This document shows positions 55,975-64,000 of a DNA stretch of 64,000 nucleotides, in pieces. The stretch comes from Cupriavidus sp. D39. Lineage in GTDB: Bacteria; Pseudomonadota; Gammaproteobacteria; Burkholderiales; Burkholderiaceae. The notes under the pieces were generated by a model. The model ran no database searches. It had not been told where the DNA came from and saw nothing but the letters and a program-made list of their open reading frames with translations. Location of the stretch: NCBI RefSeq assembly GCF_026627925.1, contig NZ_JAPNLE010000001.1, positions 496,001 to 560,000 of the forward strand, written 5' to 3'. Made by a program: the position numbers and the translations under genes. The number at the start of each line of letters is the position of its first letter. Positions within the stretch are counted from its first letter, which is position 1.

Positions 55975-56368
55975 TGTTGAGGGAAGCCGTTAAAAAGTAT
56001 CTGGGAAGCCGGCGCAACGGAGTATCGTCTTCGTAACACGAGACGGAGGCTGCCATGCGATGCAGGATCGTTCTTGAGTTCGATGATGGCGATGGAACCG
56101 CGGTCAAGCGAGTCGAGGTAATGCGGCTTCACCGGGGCGCCGGAAGTCAGGCCTCCGGCGACGTCGGCCTGTCCCTGGCCGAAGGCAAGTCATTGGTCAA
56201 TTGCATCCAGCAGGAGTTCGTCGTCGAGCAGCTCGAGCGTCTTTGCACGTCGCGTTGAGCGTGCTTGGCCTGCGGCGTGCTCCGTCGCCTGCACGATAGT
56301 CATTGCTCGGAGTTGAAGACCACGCTCGGGAAGGTTTTCTACTGCCGCGAACGATGGAAAGCCTGCAA
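55975..56368 (+). pseudogene. ISKra4-family element: left end and transposase N-terminus
   Basis: Starts TGTTGAGGGAAGCCG like 38052. Transposase from ATG 56055: MRCRIVLEFDDGDGTAVKRV, DVGLSLAEGKSLVNCIQQEF, then after a stop in another frame ACGVLRRLHDSHCSELKTTL, GKVFYCRERWKACKC. The FDDG, LAEGK and zinc-like C-x2-C pattern with LGKV are the ISKra4 N-terminal hallmarks. Cut at 56368 by repeat copy C; the DDE half is missing. Confidence 0.65.
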
Positions 56369-56837
56369 GTGTTGAGGATCGTTAATTCCGCTAATGGCGA
56401 CCACTAATTACGCAAATATGGGTGCCAGCAGGATAGATGAAGGAAAAACGCTCTTCTCCTGCCGACGCTCACGAGCGCTTTCAATGGAGATCTCACTGGC
56501 GCGCAGATTGTGGCGTGAACGCGGATCGCCAGAATACCCCTATTTTTCCGATCTTTCGCGAGGCCATACGCATGGCTCTACCGAACTATCACCCTCCCCG
56601 TCCGCCCCGCCCGGCCAGCGATAGAATTTCGCCGACACCGGCTCGGCGTAGCCCGCGTTAGCCGAATTAATGATCCGCCGCGCCGCATTAGCGGATTCGT
56701 TAGACATGGACGGAAAATGGCGTTGCTCTTGCACAACGGCCAACAACACCATTGACCGGTCGTTTCCCCATATAGATCAAAACCATGTGATTGCTGATAT
56801 AGCGGTCACCGTTTGCGGAATTAATGATCCACAACAG
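56369..56837. repeat. ~480-bp interspersed repeat, copy C
   Basis: Third copy, same orientation as A and B. The left end TGTTGAGGATCGTTAATTCC is nearly an exact inverted copy of its right end (GGAATTAATGATCCACAACAG minus its first base). The right end lies inside leuD, whose last residues and stop it supplies. Confidence 0.75.
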
Positions 56838-57474
56838 AATGGAATAGCCAGGGCTCGCTTTGCATGCGTTGAAATTCGAACTTTCTGATTTCCTCTTGAT
56901 GCTGCAAGCTTTGGCCAATCTCGTCGAGTCCGTTCATCAACAGATCGCGTCGAAATGAATCGATTGCGAATGACAAGACAAGGTCATCACCGAACTTGAT
57001 CTGTTGGCGACCAAGATCGATCGTAATGGGATTGTCCTGGCCGCGATTGATCGCCGCAAACATCGTATTGATCTGCTCAGTCGAAAGGCATACCGGCAAG
57101 ATGCCATTCTTGATGCAGTTGCCATAGAAAATATCGGCGAAGCTCACGCCGACGAGCGCGCGAATTCCCCACTGCGCCAGGGCCCACGGCGCATGCTCTC
57201 GGCTCGACCCACAACCGAAGTTGGTGCGGCATAACATGATCCGCGCCCCCGCAAATCGGGGCTGGTTCAATGGAAAATTCGGGTTGGGCTGCCGCCGGCT
57301 GGCGTCCATACCCGGCTCTCCGCGATCGAAATAGCGCCATTCATCGAATAGATAGGCGCCAAAGCCGGTACGGCCGATCATTGCCATGTACTGCTTGGGC
57401 AGGATCGCATCGGTATCCACGTTATCCCGGTCGATCGGTACGGCGATCGACGTCAGCGTGTCGAATCGTTCCAT
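56821..57474 (-). CDS. leuD: 3-isopropylmalate dehydratase-type small subunit (LeuD-like), 3' end supplied by a repeat
   Basis: 217 residues. MERFDTLTSIAVPIDRDNVD, TDAILPKQYMAMIGRTGFGA, NFGCGSSREHAPWALAQWGI (swivel-domain signature), VSFADIFYGNCIKNGILPVC, FEFQRMQSEPWL. The final residues HSVVDH and the TAA stop come from the end of repeat copy C, so the native C-terminus has been trimmed by a few residues, probably harmlessly. Forms the swivelling subunit with LeuC two bases upstream. The neighbours hint at a catabolic dehydratase rather than leucine synthesis. Confidence 0.92.
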   Translation of the reverse strand: MERFDTLTSIAVPIDRDNVDTDAILPKQYMAMIGRTGFGAYLFDEWRYFDRGEPGMDASRRQPNPNFPLNQPRFAGARIMLCRTNFGCGSSREHAPWALAQWGIRALVGVSFADIFYGNCIKNGILPVCLSTEQINTMFAAINRGQDNPITIDLGRQQIKFGDDLVLSFAIDSFRRDLLMNGLDEIGQSLQHQEEIRKFEFQRMQSEPWLFHSVVDH

Positions 57475-57476
57475 GA

Positions 57477-58892
57477 CTATCTCCCACGTAGGCGCGATAC
57501 ATCGACAAAATGGCCCGCCAAAGCCGCTGCTGCGGCCATGGCGGGACTGACTAGATGCGAACGGCCGCCGCGCCCCTGACGCCCCTCGAAGTTGCGATTC
57601 GACGTCGATGCGCAGCGTTCACCTTCCTTGAGGCTGTCGTTGTTCATTCCCAGGCACATCGAACAGCCGGCATCGCGCCATTCGAAACCCGCCTCCAGAA
57701 AGATCCGGTCCAACCCCTCCTGCTCCGCCTGCAGCTTGACACTGCCCGACCCTGGCACCACCAGCGCCTGAGCGATCGTCGGCGCGACTTTTTGCCCCCG
57801 CACGACTCGCGCGGCAATGCGCAGATCCTCGATACGCGCATTCGTGCATGAGCCTATGAATACCTTATCCAATCGAATGTCCTGGATGGCGAGACCGGGT
57901 TGAAGCTCCATGTAGGCGAGTGCGGATGCCATGGATTTTCTGCGTTGCGGATCGTTCTCGGTCGCGGGATCAGGCACGTAGCAGTCAATGTCCGTCACCA
58001 TGCCCGGCGACGTTCCCCAGGTCACCTGAGGCCGCAGCGCAGCGGCATCGAAGCGCAGCGACCTGTCGAAGGTGCTATCCGCATCGCTACGCAAGGTCGA
58101 CCAATAGGCTGCCGCAGTGTCCCATTCCGCGCCCGCTGGCGCACGGGGTCGCCCATGCAGATACGCGAGGGTCACGTCATCCACGCCGATCATGCCGCAG
58201 CGCGCACCCGCTTCGATGGACATGTTGCACAACGTCATGCGCGCTTCCATGTCCAGCCCCCGCACCGTCTCACCGTCGAACTCGATCACATGGCCATTCG
58301 CGACATCGGTACCCCACCGGCTGATGATCGCCAGAGCGAGATCCTTGGCGTAGGTCCCTTCGGGAAGAGCGCCATCAATCGTGATCCGCATAGTTTTCAT
58401 GCGCTTCATGACCAGGCACTGCGTCGCCAGGAGATGCTCGATGTCGGAAGTCCCGATACCAAATGCCAAGGCGCCGAAGGCGCCATGCGTGGACGTATGG
58501 GAATCGCCGCACGCGATGGTCATGCCGGGCAGGATCTCGCCCTGCTCCGGTCCGACGACATGAAGAATGCCCTGGCGAACGTCTTGCAATGCGTAGAACG
58601 GGACGCCGTACTCCGCGCAGTTCCGGTCCAATGCCTGGACTTGCAAGCGCGCGATCTCACTATGCATTCCGCGTTCCCGGTGAACCGTCGGAATATTGTG
58701 ATCCGGCGTCGCAATAGCCGCTTCTGCTCGCCACATGCGGCGCCCTGCCAGCCGAAGCCCATCGAACGCTTGCGGGCTCGTGACTTCGTTCATGAGGTGA
58801 CGATCAATATATAGAAGCGCCGAGCCGTCATCTGCTTCGCGCAGGACATGTCGGCGCCATAGCTTTTCATATAGCGTGAGGGATTGATTCAT
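57477..58892 (-). CDS. leuC: 3-isopropylmalate dehydratase-type large subunit (LeuC-like)
   Basis: 471 residues, aconitase superfamily. [80 protein letters not shown], and the [4Fe-4S] cysteines in [20 protein letters not shown] and [20 protein letters not shown], with [20 protein letters not shown]. Catalyses hydration/dehydration of a 2-hydroxy dicarboxylate with LeuD. In this setting (maleate-isomerase-like, MFS and LysR neighbours) citramalate, maleate or an alkylmalate are also possible substrates. Confidence 0.92.
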   Translation of the reverse strand: MNQSLTLYEKLWRRHVLREADDGSALLYIDRHLMNEVTSPQAFDGLRLAGRRMWRAEAAIATPDHNIPTVHRERGMHSEIARLQVQALDRNCAEYGVPFYALQDVRQGILHVVGPEQGEILPGMTIACGDSHTSTHGAFGALAFGIGTSDIEHLLATQCLVMKRMKTMRITIDGALPEGTYAKDLALAIISRWGTDVANGHVIEFDGETVRGLDMEARMTLCNMSIEAGARCGMIGVDDVTLAYLHGRPRAPAGAEWDTAAAYWSTLRSDADSTFDRSLRFDAAALRPQVTWGTSPGMVTDIDCYVPDPATENDPQRRKSMASALAYMELQPGLAIQDIRLDKVFIGSCTNARIEDLRIAARVVRGQKVAPTIAQALVVPGSGSVKLQAEQEGLDRIFLEAGFEWRDAGCSMCLGMNNDSLKEGERCASTSNRNFEGRQGRGGRSHLVSPAMAAAAALAGHFVDVSRLRGR

Positions 58893-59061
58893 TTCTGCGA
58901 ATCCAAGTAACTAGATTCAATTAACCAGCTTCAAATAACCACCTTCGAGGCCATCAGGAACATGGTCGGTGTAGGAGGCGTAGGCACGGGGCATACTTCC
59001 GGAAATTGCATTGGAAACCACGCATCAATCTGCGTATGTTCCTTAGCGCATATCTTCGTGG

Positions 59062-59970
59062 CTAAAATGCAAAATCATGGAAAATCTCCTGAATCTGCGA
59101 ACGAAACCAACGCTGCGCCACATCTTTGTCGTCCCTCGGATGCCATACCAGGTCAATGGCGAGCGAAGCGTTTTCGAGCGGAAGCGGAAAGGTAAGGAAT
59201 TTCTGGAATCCTTCTGCATGCAGCCAATGCTTGGGGACGACCGCCACCAGATCGGTGGTTTCAATGACCTCGCGCATCTCGAGCCAACTCGGCACGGTCA
59301 TCGCGATCTTGCGTTCATGACCGAGGTTGGCGAGTTCATCGTCGATCAGGTTGGTGCCGACTCCACTGATCGCGATCTTCAGGTGGGTCAGACTGAGATA
59401 ATCTGATAGATCGAGCTTTGATAGTCCGGGATAGCGAGCGGCGCTCATCACGACCACGAAATGGTCTTCAAGCAATCGGACACTGTTGCTCAGACCAGCG
59501 ATCCTGGAACGCAGGGCGAGACGCACCTGCACCTCGCCCTGGCTAGTCTTCTGTTCGATGTCCTGAGGGCTGAAATGCTTGACTTCCAGACGCGTCGACG
59601 GTGCCTGCTCGCGTAGCCTCCGACAGAGGCGCGGAAGCAGATACACCCCGGCATAGTCGGATACGCGCATTTTGAAGACTTGCGTCGAGGTGGTCGGATC
59701 GAACTTGCTGCCCTGTATCACCGCTTGTTCGATCTGTTGCAACGATCCACTAATCATGCTTGCCAGCAAGAGTGCCTGTCCGGTGGGAATCATGCCGTCT
59801 GCGGTACGCACCAGCAGCTCATCCTTGAACGTCACCCTAAGGCGTCTTAGCGCATGGCTCGCAGCCGACTGGCTGATGCCGACGCGCTGGGCAGCCTTGG
59901 TCACACTTCGTTCTTCTACCAGTGCTTCCAATATGACCAGGAGGTTTAGATCAATGCTGCGCAGATTCAT
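59062..59970 (-). CDS. LysR-family transcriptional regulator
   Basis: 302 residues, NodD/LinR-like branch. MNLRSIDLNLLVILEALVEE, RSVTKAAQRVGISQSAASHA, LRRLRVTFKDELLVRTADGM; effector domain VFKMRVSDYAGVYLLPRLCR, VRLLEDHFVVVMSAARYPGL. It lies on the same strand as, and upstream of, leuCD (169-base gap) and downstream of the maleate-isomerase-like gene (48-base gap), so it is embedded in the operon rather than divergent. Probably controls this locus. Confidence 0.93.
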   Translation of the reverse strand: MNLRSIDLNLLVILEALVEERSVTKAAQRVGISQSAASHALRRLRVTFKDELLVRTADGMIPTGQALLLASMISGSLQQIEQAVIQGSKFDPTTSTQVFKMRVSDYAGVYLLPRLCRRLREQAPSTRLEVKHFSPQDIEQKTSQGEVQVRLALRSRIAGLSNSVRLLEDHFVVVMSAARYPGLSKLDLSDYLSLTHLKIAISGVGTNLIDDELANLGHERKIAMTVPSWLEMREVIETTDLVAVVPKHWLHAEGFQKFLTFPLPLENASLAIDLVWHPRDDKDVAQRWFRSQIQEIFHDFAF

Positions 59971-60018
59971 CGGTGACAGACTTGGCTGACGAGCGGGGGA
60001 ACGGAACTCTCCCTCGTC

Positions 60019-60735
60019 TCAATGAGAGAAAAGCGTGCCGTATCCTTTGACCTTATCATCAATTCCGCTCGTGCGCAGCGCATTCCACACCATGACCTGG
60101 TTGCTCGTGATGACGGGCCGTTCGAGCGCTTGTTCCAGGCGCTCGATCACTTCCGCCGACCGGATGGCGGTACAGCTGATGAAATAGGCGTCCGCTACCG
60201 ACGCTGCATACTGTATCGCTTGATCGAAAAAGACGTCCGGCGCCAGCTTTCCCATTTCCGCATTCGTATTCAGGCCGAGACCGTGATGATGGACGACTTC
60301 CAATCCATGGTGCGCCAGGAACGCGATTTCTCGCTGATTAACTGCGTCAAGGTAAGGGGTAAGGAGAACAATTTTCCTGGCACTTAGGGTTTCCAAAGCG
60401 GTGACAATCGCGGACCCGGTGGAAAAACAGGGCAGTCCGGTCGCATGTTCGATGCTCGCCATGATTTCGTCCTGCAATGGCACGCTGTACGTCGATACCG
60501 CGGTGCAGTGAAAAATCACCCGCTCCACACCGGCGTCTGCCAGCATGGAAGCGGCAGGCCCGACGCCCGCCGCCATGGCAAACAATTCTTCTGAACCGGT
60601 CCCTTTAAGTGGAAGACGCGTGACGTAGGCTGCCACGCCATCGGGCAGCATGGCCTGTATCTGCGGTTCAGCAATGAAATTGCCCGAAGGCACGATAATG
60701 CCCAGTCGTGCGCGTTCACCGTAGTTGATTTGCAT
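60019..60735 (-). CDS. Asp/Glu racemase superfamily, maleate isomerase/arylmalonate decarboxylase-like
   Basis: 238 residues from ATG 60735. LGIIVPSGNFIAEPQIQAML (in place of the PSSNTTVEPE of maleate isomerase), VERVIFHCTAVSTYSVPLQD and ADAYFISCTAIRSAEVIERL, each with a Cys-Thr at the two expected catalytic positions, and VLLTPYLDAVNQREIAFLAH. Family members isomerise maleate to fumarate or decarboxylate arylmalonates. Next to a LeuCD-type dehydratase this suggests processing of an unsaturated or hydroxylated dicarboxylate. Follows the binding-protein gene by 22 bases. Confidence 0.85.
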   Translation of the reverse strand: MQINYGERARLGIIVPSGNFIAEPQIQAMLPDGVAAYVTRLPLKGTGSEELFAMAAGVGPAASMLADAGVERVIFHCTAVSTYSVPLQDEIMASIEHATGLPCFSTGSAIVTALETLSARKIVLLTPYLDAVNQREIAFLAHHGLEVVHHHGLGLNTNAEMGKLAPDVFFDQAIQYAASVADAYFISCTAIRSAEVIERLEQALERPVITSNQVMVWNALRTSGIDDKVKGYGTLFSH

Positions 60736-60757
60736 TGCGTGCGCCCTCTGTTTGCTC

Positions 60758-61675
60758 TCAGGACTTCGATTCGGCAAGCGACTGGCGCGCCTGGCCAAGA
60801 TAGACCGGGTTGATGTATTCCGCAGCAGAGGTCTTGGCGCGGCCCGGAAGGGCGCGGATCAACGCGCTGATGTCGATCAGTGCCTGTATGGAGTTGGGAT
60901 TGGCCGCCGCATCGCGTGGAAAAATCTCGTCCCGGCTGTACTCTTCCCACGCGCGGTCTGCATAATCTGCGCTGATCCCACTGTGCTGCATAGCGATCTC
61001 ACGGCATCCCATCTTGTTCGCATAGAACCAGTCATGCGCTTCGATGTATGCCTTCAAGAAAGCCACCACGGCCCCGGCGTTTTCGTTGGCCCACTTTGCG
61101 GAAACGTTCAAGGAGGTGAACTGGAACCACGGGAATTCATCGCGGGGTTCGCACAACGAGGTGTAACCCTGGTCGAGCGCGATATAGTTCAGCGGGATGC
61201 CCTGCAGCCCCGCATCGATCTCCCCATTCTGCAACTTTTCCCAGCGCGACAGGATCGGTCCGACCGCCACGATGGTGTAGTCGCGGGGATGCTCCAGGCC
61301 GTGAGCGGAAAGGATCTTCATCACAAGTGAAGAACTGCCAGCGTCCAGCGAGGAAACACCTACCACGCCCCCACGCAACTGTGCGATGGTCTTGATATCG
61401 GGGCGCGCGATGAAAGAAAACGGCAAGCGGTTGACGTTGCCAGCAATGATCTCCAGATCGCTGCCCGTCTCGCTGCCCAGGATCACGTGTTCAGTCACCC
61501 CAAGCGATAGCTGGAGCCGGCCATCGATCAAGCGGTCCGTGACTTCGTCGATCGGTTCATACAACTCGATCGAGACATCCAGCCCGTGCTTCCTGAAGAA
61601 TCCGGCGTCTTGCGCAATCCAGAGAGGCATGTTGAAATAATTGCGCGATACTGCGCCGGCTTTTAGCGAAATCAT
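60758..61675 (-). CDS. NMT1/ThiY-type ABC substrate-binding protein without signal peptide
   Basis: 305 residues from ATG 61675 (MISLKAGAVSRNYFNMPLWI). SsuA/THI5-like fold: AQDAGFFRKHGLDVSIELYE, LIDGRLQLSLGVTEHVILGS, LRGGVVGVSSLDAGSSSLVM, NGEIDAGLQGIPLNYIALDQ. No export signal is seen, even in the upstream extension, and no ABC permease or ATPase gene is nearby, so it may act in the cytoplasm, as some NMT1-like enzymes and sensors do. Between the MFS and isomerase-like genes. Confidence 0.85.
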   Translation of the reverse strand: MISLKAGAVSRNYFNMPLWIAQDAGFFRKHGLDVSIELYEPIDEVTDRLIDGRLQLSLGVTEHVILGSETGSDLEIIAGNVNRLPFSFIARPDIKTIAQLRGGVVGVSSLDAGSSSLVMKILSAHGLEHPRDYTIVAVGPILSRWEKLQNGEIDAGLQGIPLNYIALDQGYTSLCEPRDEFPWFQFTSLNVSAKWANENAGAVVAFLKAYIEAHDWFYANKMGCREIAMQHSGISADYADRAWEEYSRDEIFPRDAAANPNSIQALIDISALIRALPGRAKTSAAEYINPVYLGQARQSLAESKS

Positions 61676-61742
61676 TGTTTCTTCCTTTAAAGCGAAAAGA
61701 GTAATACCACGAGTACTGTGACGAGGACGGTCACCAGTAATG

Positions 61743-63070
61743 TCACAACTGGCTGGCGGGCTTTGATGCCATGGGCTGGTCGCCCCGGATCGGCTCCGTC
61801 CAGTCGACAAGGATCTGCCTGCGTGTCAAAGTCAGGCTTGCCAGCGATCCCAAAAGCAGCAGCGCGCCGGCAATCGCAAAGGCCGCGGTAAAGCCGCCGC
61901 TGGACGCAACGGCATAGCCGGTGACGATGGGCGCGGCAAGACCGAAGACATTACCGCCCAGTATGAGCAAACCTACCGCCACTCCCGAATGCGCCGGGTC
62001 ACCTAGAAGATCGTTAGTCAATGCGATATTCATCGACATGGCCGTGGACACGCATGTAAGCGCCAACGAAATGATCAGCACGATTGCCCACATCGAATCC
62101 ACGAATGGCAGCGCGAATACGACCGATCCGAGGAGCAGCATCACGAAGATCATGTTGCGCCTGGCACCGCGTGCAAGCGCTTCGCTCGTCAGCAGCCGGT
62201 CGCTGAGATAACCCAGCATGATGCCGAGCACACAGGCGCTGGCATAGGGCGCGGCAGTGTAAAGGCTGCTCTTGACGACATTCATGCCGCGAGCGCGCTC
62301 GAAATAAGTGGGCAGCCAGGTCAGAAACAGATAGACGGTATATCCGGCGCAGCCCTGAGTCAGTGCCAGGCCCCACATTGTCTTTTCGGCGAGCAGCTTT
62401 TCCAGCCCGCCAGAAGCGCGTTTCTTCGCGGCGGCAGAATCAGTGGCAACCGCCGGCGTGGCCGAATCGTTGATCAGCACGCGTTCTTCCGCCGAAATCC
62501 ATTTTGCCTGTGCAGGAGTGCGGTACAAGATCCACCAGAACACGCCTAGGCATATGCCCACTGCGCCAGTGACCAGGAACGAGCCGCGCCACCCGACTTG
62601 CGCGATCAACCAACCCACGAAGATGCCGCCAAGAGCCGGGCCCGCATAGGAGCCGGCGTTCAGGATCGCGGCGGCGAGTCCACGTTCGGTCTTGGGCGCC
62701 CATTCGCGGATGATCCTGCTGCCCGAAGGGTAAGACGCCGCTTCGCCAATACCCAGGAGAAGTCGGGATCCCAAAAGCAAGAAGAAGCTGGAGGCGAGGC
62801 CGGTCAAAACGCCCCCACTGACCAAACGATGAGCGCCAGTGCCGTAACCTTTCGGGCGCCGAAGCGATCGACGACCAAGCCGGCCGGAATCAGGCAGAAC
62901 AGATACGTCCACAGGAACGAAGAGAACATGTATCCCAATTGAATCGGGGAAAGTTGGAAGGTGGACGCAATGGAGCTTGCGGCAACCGACAGGTTGGTCC
63001 TGTCGACGTAATTCACCGCGTTCATAAGGAACATGGCGAAATACACTAGATAACGGCGATTTGTGCACAT
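61743..63070 (-). CDS. MFS transporter, anion:cation symporter (ACS) type, frameshifted
   Basis: About 442 residues from ATG 63070 (MCTNRRYLVYFAMFLMNAVN). ACS signature YVDRTNLSVAASSIASTFQL, QLGYMFSSFLWTYLFCLIPA, GLVVDRFGARKVTALALIVW; the frame breaks at VWSVG and resumes GVLTGLASSFFLLLGSRLLL, GEAASYPSGSRIIREWAPKT. One base missing from the C-run 62812-62816 explains it. Twelve membrane segments in all. ACS carriers import organic anions, such as dicarboxylates or sugar acids, with protons; probable importer for the leuCD-linked pathway. Confidence 0.9.
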
Positions 63071-63533
63071 ATCGTCTCCTGATTCTCGTTGGCCGCCGTG
63101 GAGGCGGCGTTTGTTTGAGACAATGGTGCGCAACTGGCGAGGAAAATGCCAACTCATAGTCGTCAGGATGTACATGAATCGAGTGCATGTGTTTTTTGAC
63201 CTACATGGAAGATGTTTCCAGGCGTCGCTGGGCACAACAATTCACAATGTCTCAGAGCCACCTCTTTCAAGGTGATCAAACGACACGCCCAGCCTTGAGA
63301 ACACGCAGGGTAGAGACATGTTCCAGCGCTTTGCGCATGTGGTATGTGGTGCCCGGCCCTCGCGCCGGCACGGATAGAAGGTAGTCCAGGCTGCGACCCG
63401 GCAAGGACCAACCCCCACCTCGGCTTCGTGCCGCGTCAGTCCGCAAACGAAATCAAATAGCTTGCAAGGGGGAGCGTATCGCGCCAGACCTACCTACGCT
63501 GAAATCCAATGTTAGAGGGGGCGACCCCTTACC
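63071..63533. other. Gene-free stretch
   Basis: No coding sequence supported. It should hold the promoter of the MFS-leuCD unit; no clear -35/-10 or dyad was recognised. Confidence 0.45.
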
Positions 63534-64000
63534 CTACTCGATCGCGATGCCTGGCGGCATGCACGCACGCGCGCGGCGGCGCCAGGCCGCCGCGCCGCGG
63601 ATCATCGCGGCCGCGTTGGCTTCCGCCACCGCTACCGCGGTCATGTTGACGATGCGGCGGGTGGTAGCTTGCGGGTTGAGGATGTGCACCGGCTTGGCCG
63701 CGCCCAGCAGGATCGGGCCAATGGTGACGCCTTGCCCGCCCGTGATCTTGAGCAGGTTGAAGGCGATATTGGCCGCGTCCAGCGTCGGCATGACCAGCAG
63801 GTTGGCGCTGCCGGCCAGCTTGGTGCCCGGCAGGAAGTGACGGCGCACGTCCTCGACCAGGGCGGCGTCGCCCTGCATCTCGCCTTCCACTTCCAGGTGC
63901 GGTGCCTCGCGGGCCAGGATCTCCTGGGCCACACGCATCTTCTTGGCCGACGGGCGGTTCGACGAGCCGAACATCGAGTGCGACATCAGCGCCACCTTCG
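63534..64000 (-). CDS. maeB: NADP-dependent malic enzyme, C-terminal phosphotransacetylase-like domain (partial)
   Basis: The last ~155 residues; the gene continues past the right edge. VALMSHSMFGSSNRPSAKKM, RVAQEILAREAPHLEVEGEM, QGDAALVEDVRRHFLPGTKL, SANLLVMPTLDAANIAFNLL, KITGGQGVTIGPILLGAAKP. This is the PTA-like tail found in MaeB-type malic enzymes (malate to pyruvate), where it binds acetyl-CoA as an allosteric domain. A stand-alone phosphotransacetylase would share this part; the MaeB wording (VEGEMQGDAAL; ANLLVMP) favours malic enzyme. Confidence 0.88.
   Translation of the reverse strand, partial: KVALMSHSMFGSSNRPSAKKMRVAQEILAREAPHLEVEGEMQGDAALVEDVRRHFLPGTKLAGSANLLVMPTLDAANIAFNLLKITGGQGVTIGPILLGAAKPVHILNPQATTRRIVNMTAVAVAEANAAAMIRGAAAWRRRARACMPPGIAIE

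Overview
The window looks like chromosomal DNA of a GC-rich betaproteobacterium, most likely Cupriavidus/Ralstonia-like Burkholderiaceae. The reasons are three Bug-type (TctC) periplasmic receptors, many crotonase/acyl-CoA genes, LysR and PaaX regulators, and a FisR-type sulfane-sulfur regulon. The genus is an inference; no rRNA, tRNA or CRISPR array was seen.

Layout: (1) 1-7.6 kb is a UvrA-like gene cut by the window edge, then mostly debris: a DUF6884-like gene with an inverted middle segment, IS110 and IS91 remnants, psiE, a broken dCache-PAS/EAL signalling gene and a sigma-54 regulator tail. (2) 7.5-22.6 kb is an acyl-CoA catabolic region: three crotonases, aldehyde dehydrogenase, NDP-forming acyl-CoA synthetase, three Bug receptors, AcuI-like reductase, acyl-CoA dehydrogenase, class III CoA-transferase and two LysR regulators. 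(3) 22.8-37.7 kb is the most interesting part, a PaaX-associated CoA-thioester epoxidation cluster. It holds a PaaA/BoxB-like di-iron oxygenase, crotonases, an alpha/beta epoxide hydrolase, a ferredoxin-NADP-type reductase, a free flavodoxin, a DUF2889 protein, an SDR, a Liv ABC importer and an AMP-dependent acyl-CoA ligase. (4) 38-50 kb is a mobile-element and decay zone: copies of a ~480-bp repeat, ISKra4, ISL3 and IS5 remnants and an integrase tail. Among these lie a hybrid kinase, a response-regulator cyclase and small secreted or membrane proteins. (5) 50.3-55.4 kb is a sulfide/persulfide module (TauE, DUF442-SQR fusion, persulfide dioxygenase, FisR) with a recognisable sigma-54 promoter. 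(6) 56.8-63.1 kb is a leuCD-like dehydratase with LysR, a maleate-isomerase-like protein, an NMT1-like binding protein and an MFS carrier, all on one strand. The window ends in the tail of a malic enzyme.

Working together, the 22.8-37.7 kb genes suggest uptake of a carboxylate (Liv), CoA activation (ligase), epoxidation by the di-iron enzyme fed by flavodoxin and/or reductase, epoxide opening, and beta-oxidation-type steps under PaaX control. The substrate cannot be read from the sequence. About fifteen otherwise convincing genes carry one-base indels, mostly in short homopolymers. I join their pieces into single genes and flag that many of these may be sequencing errors rather than true pseudogenes.
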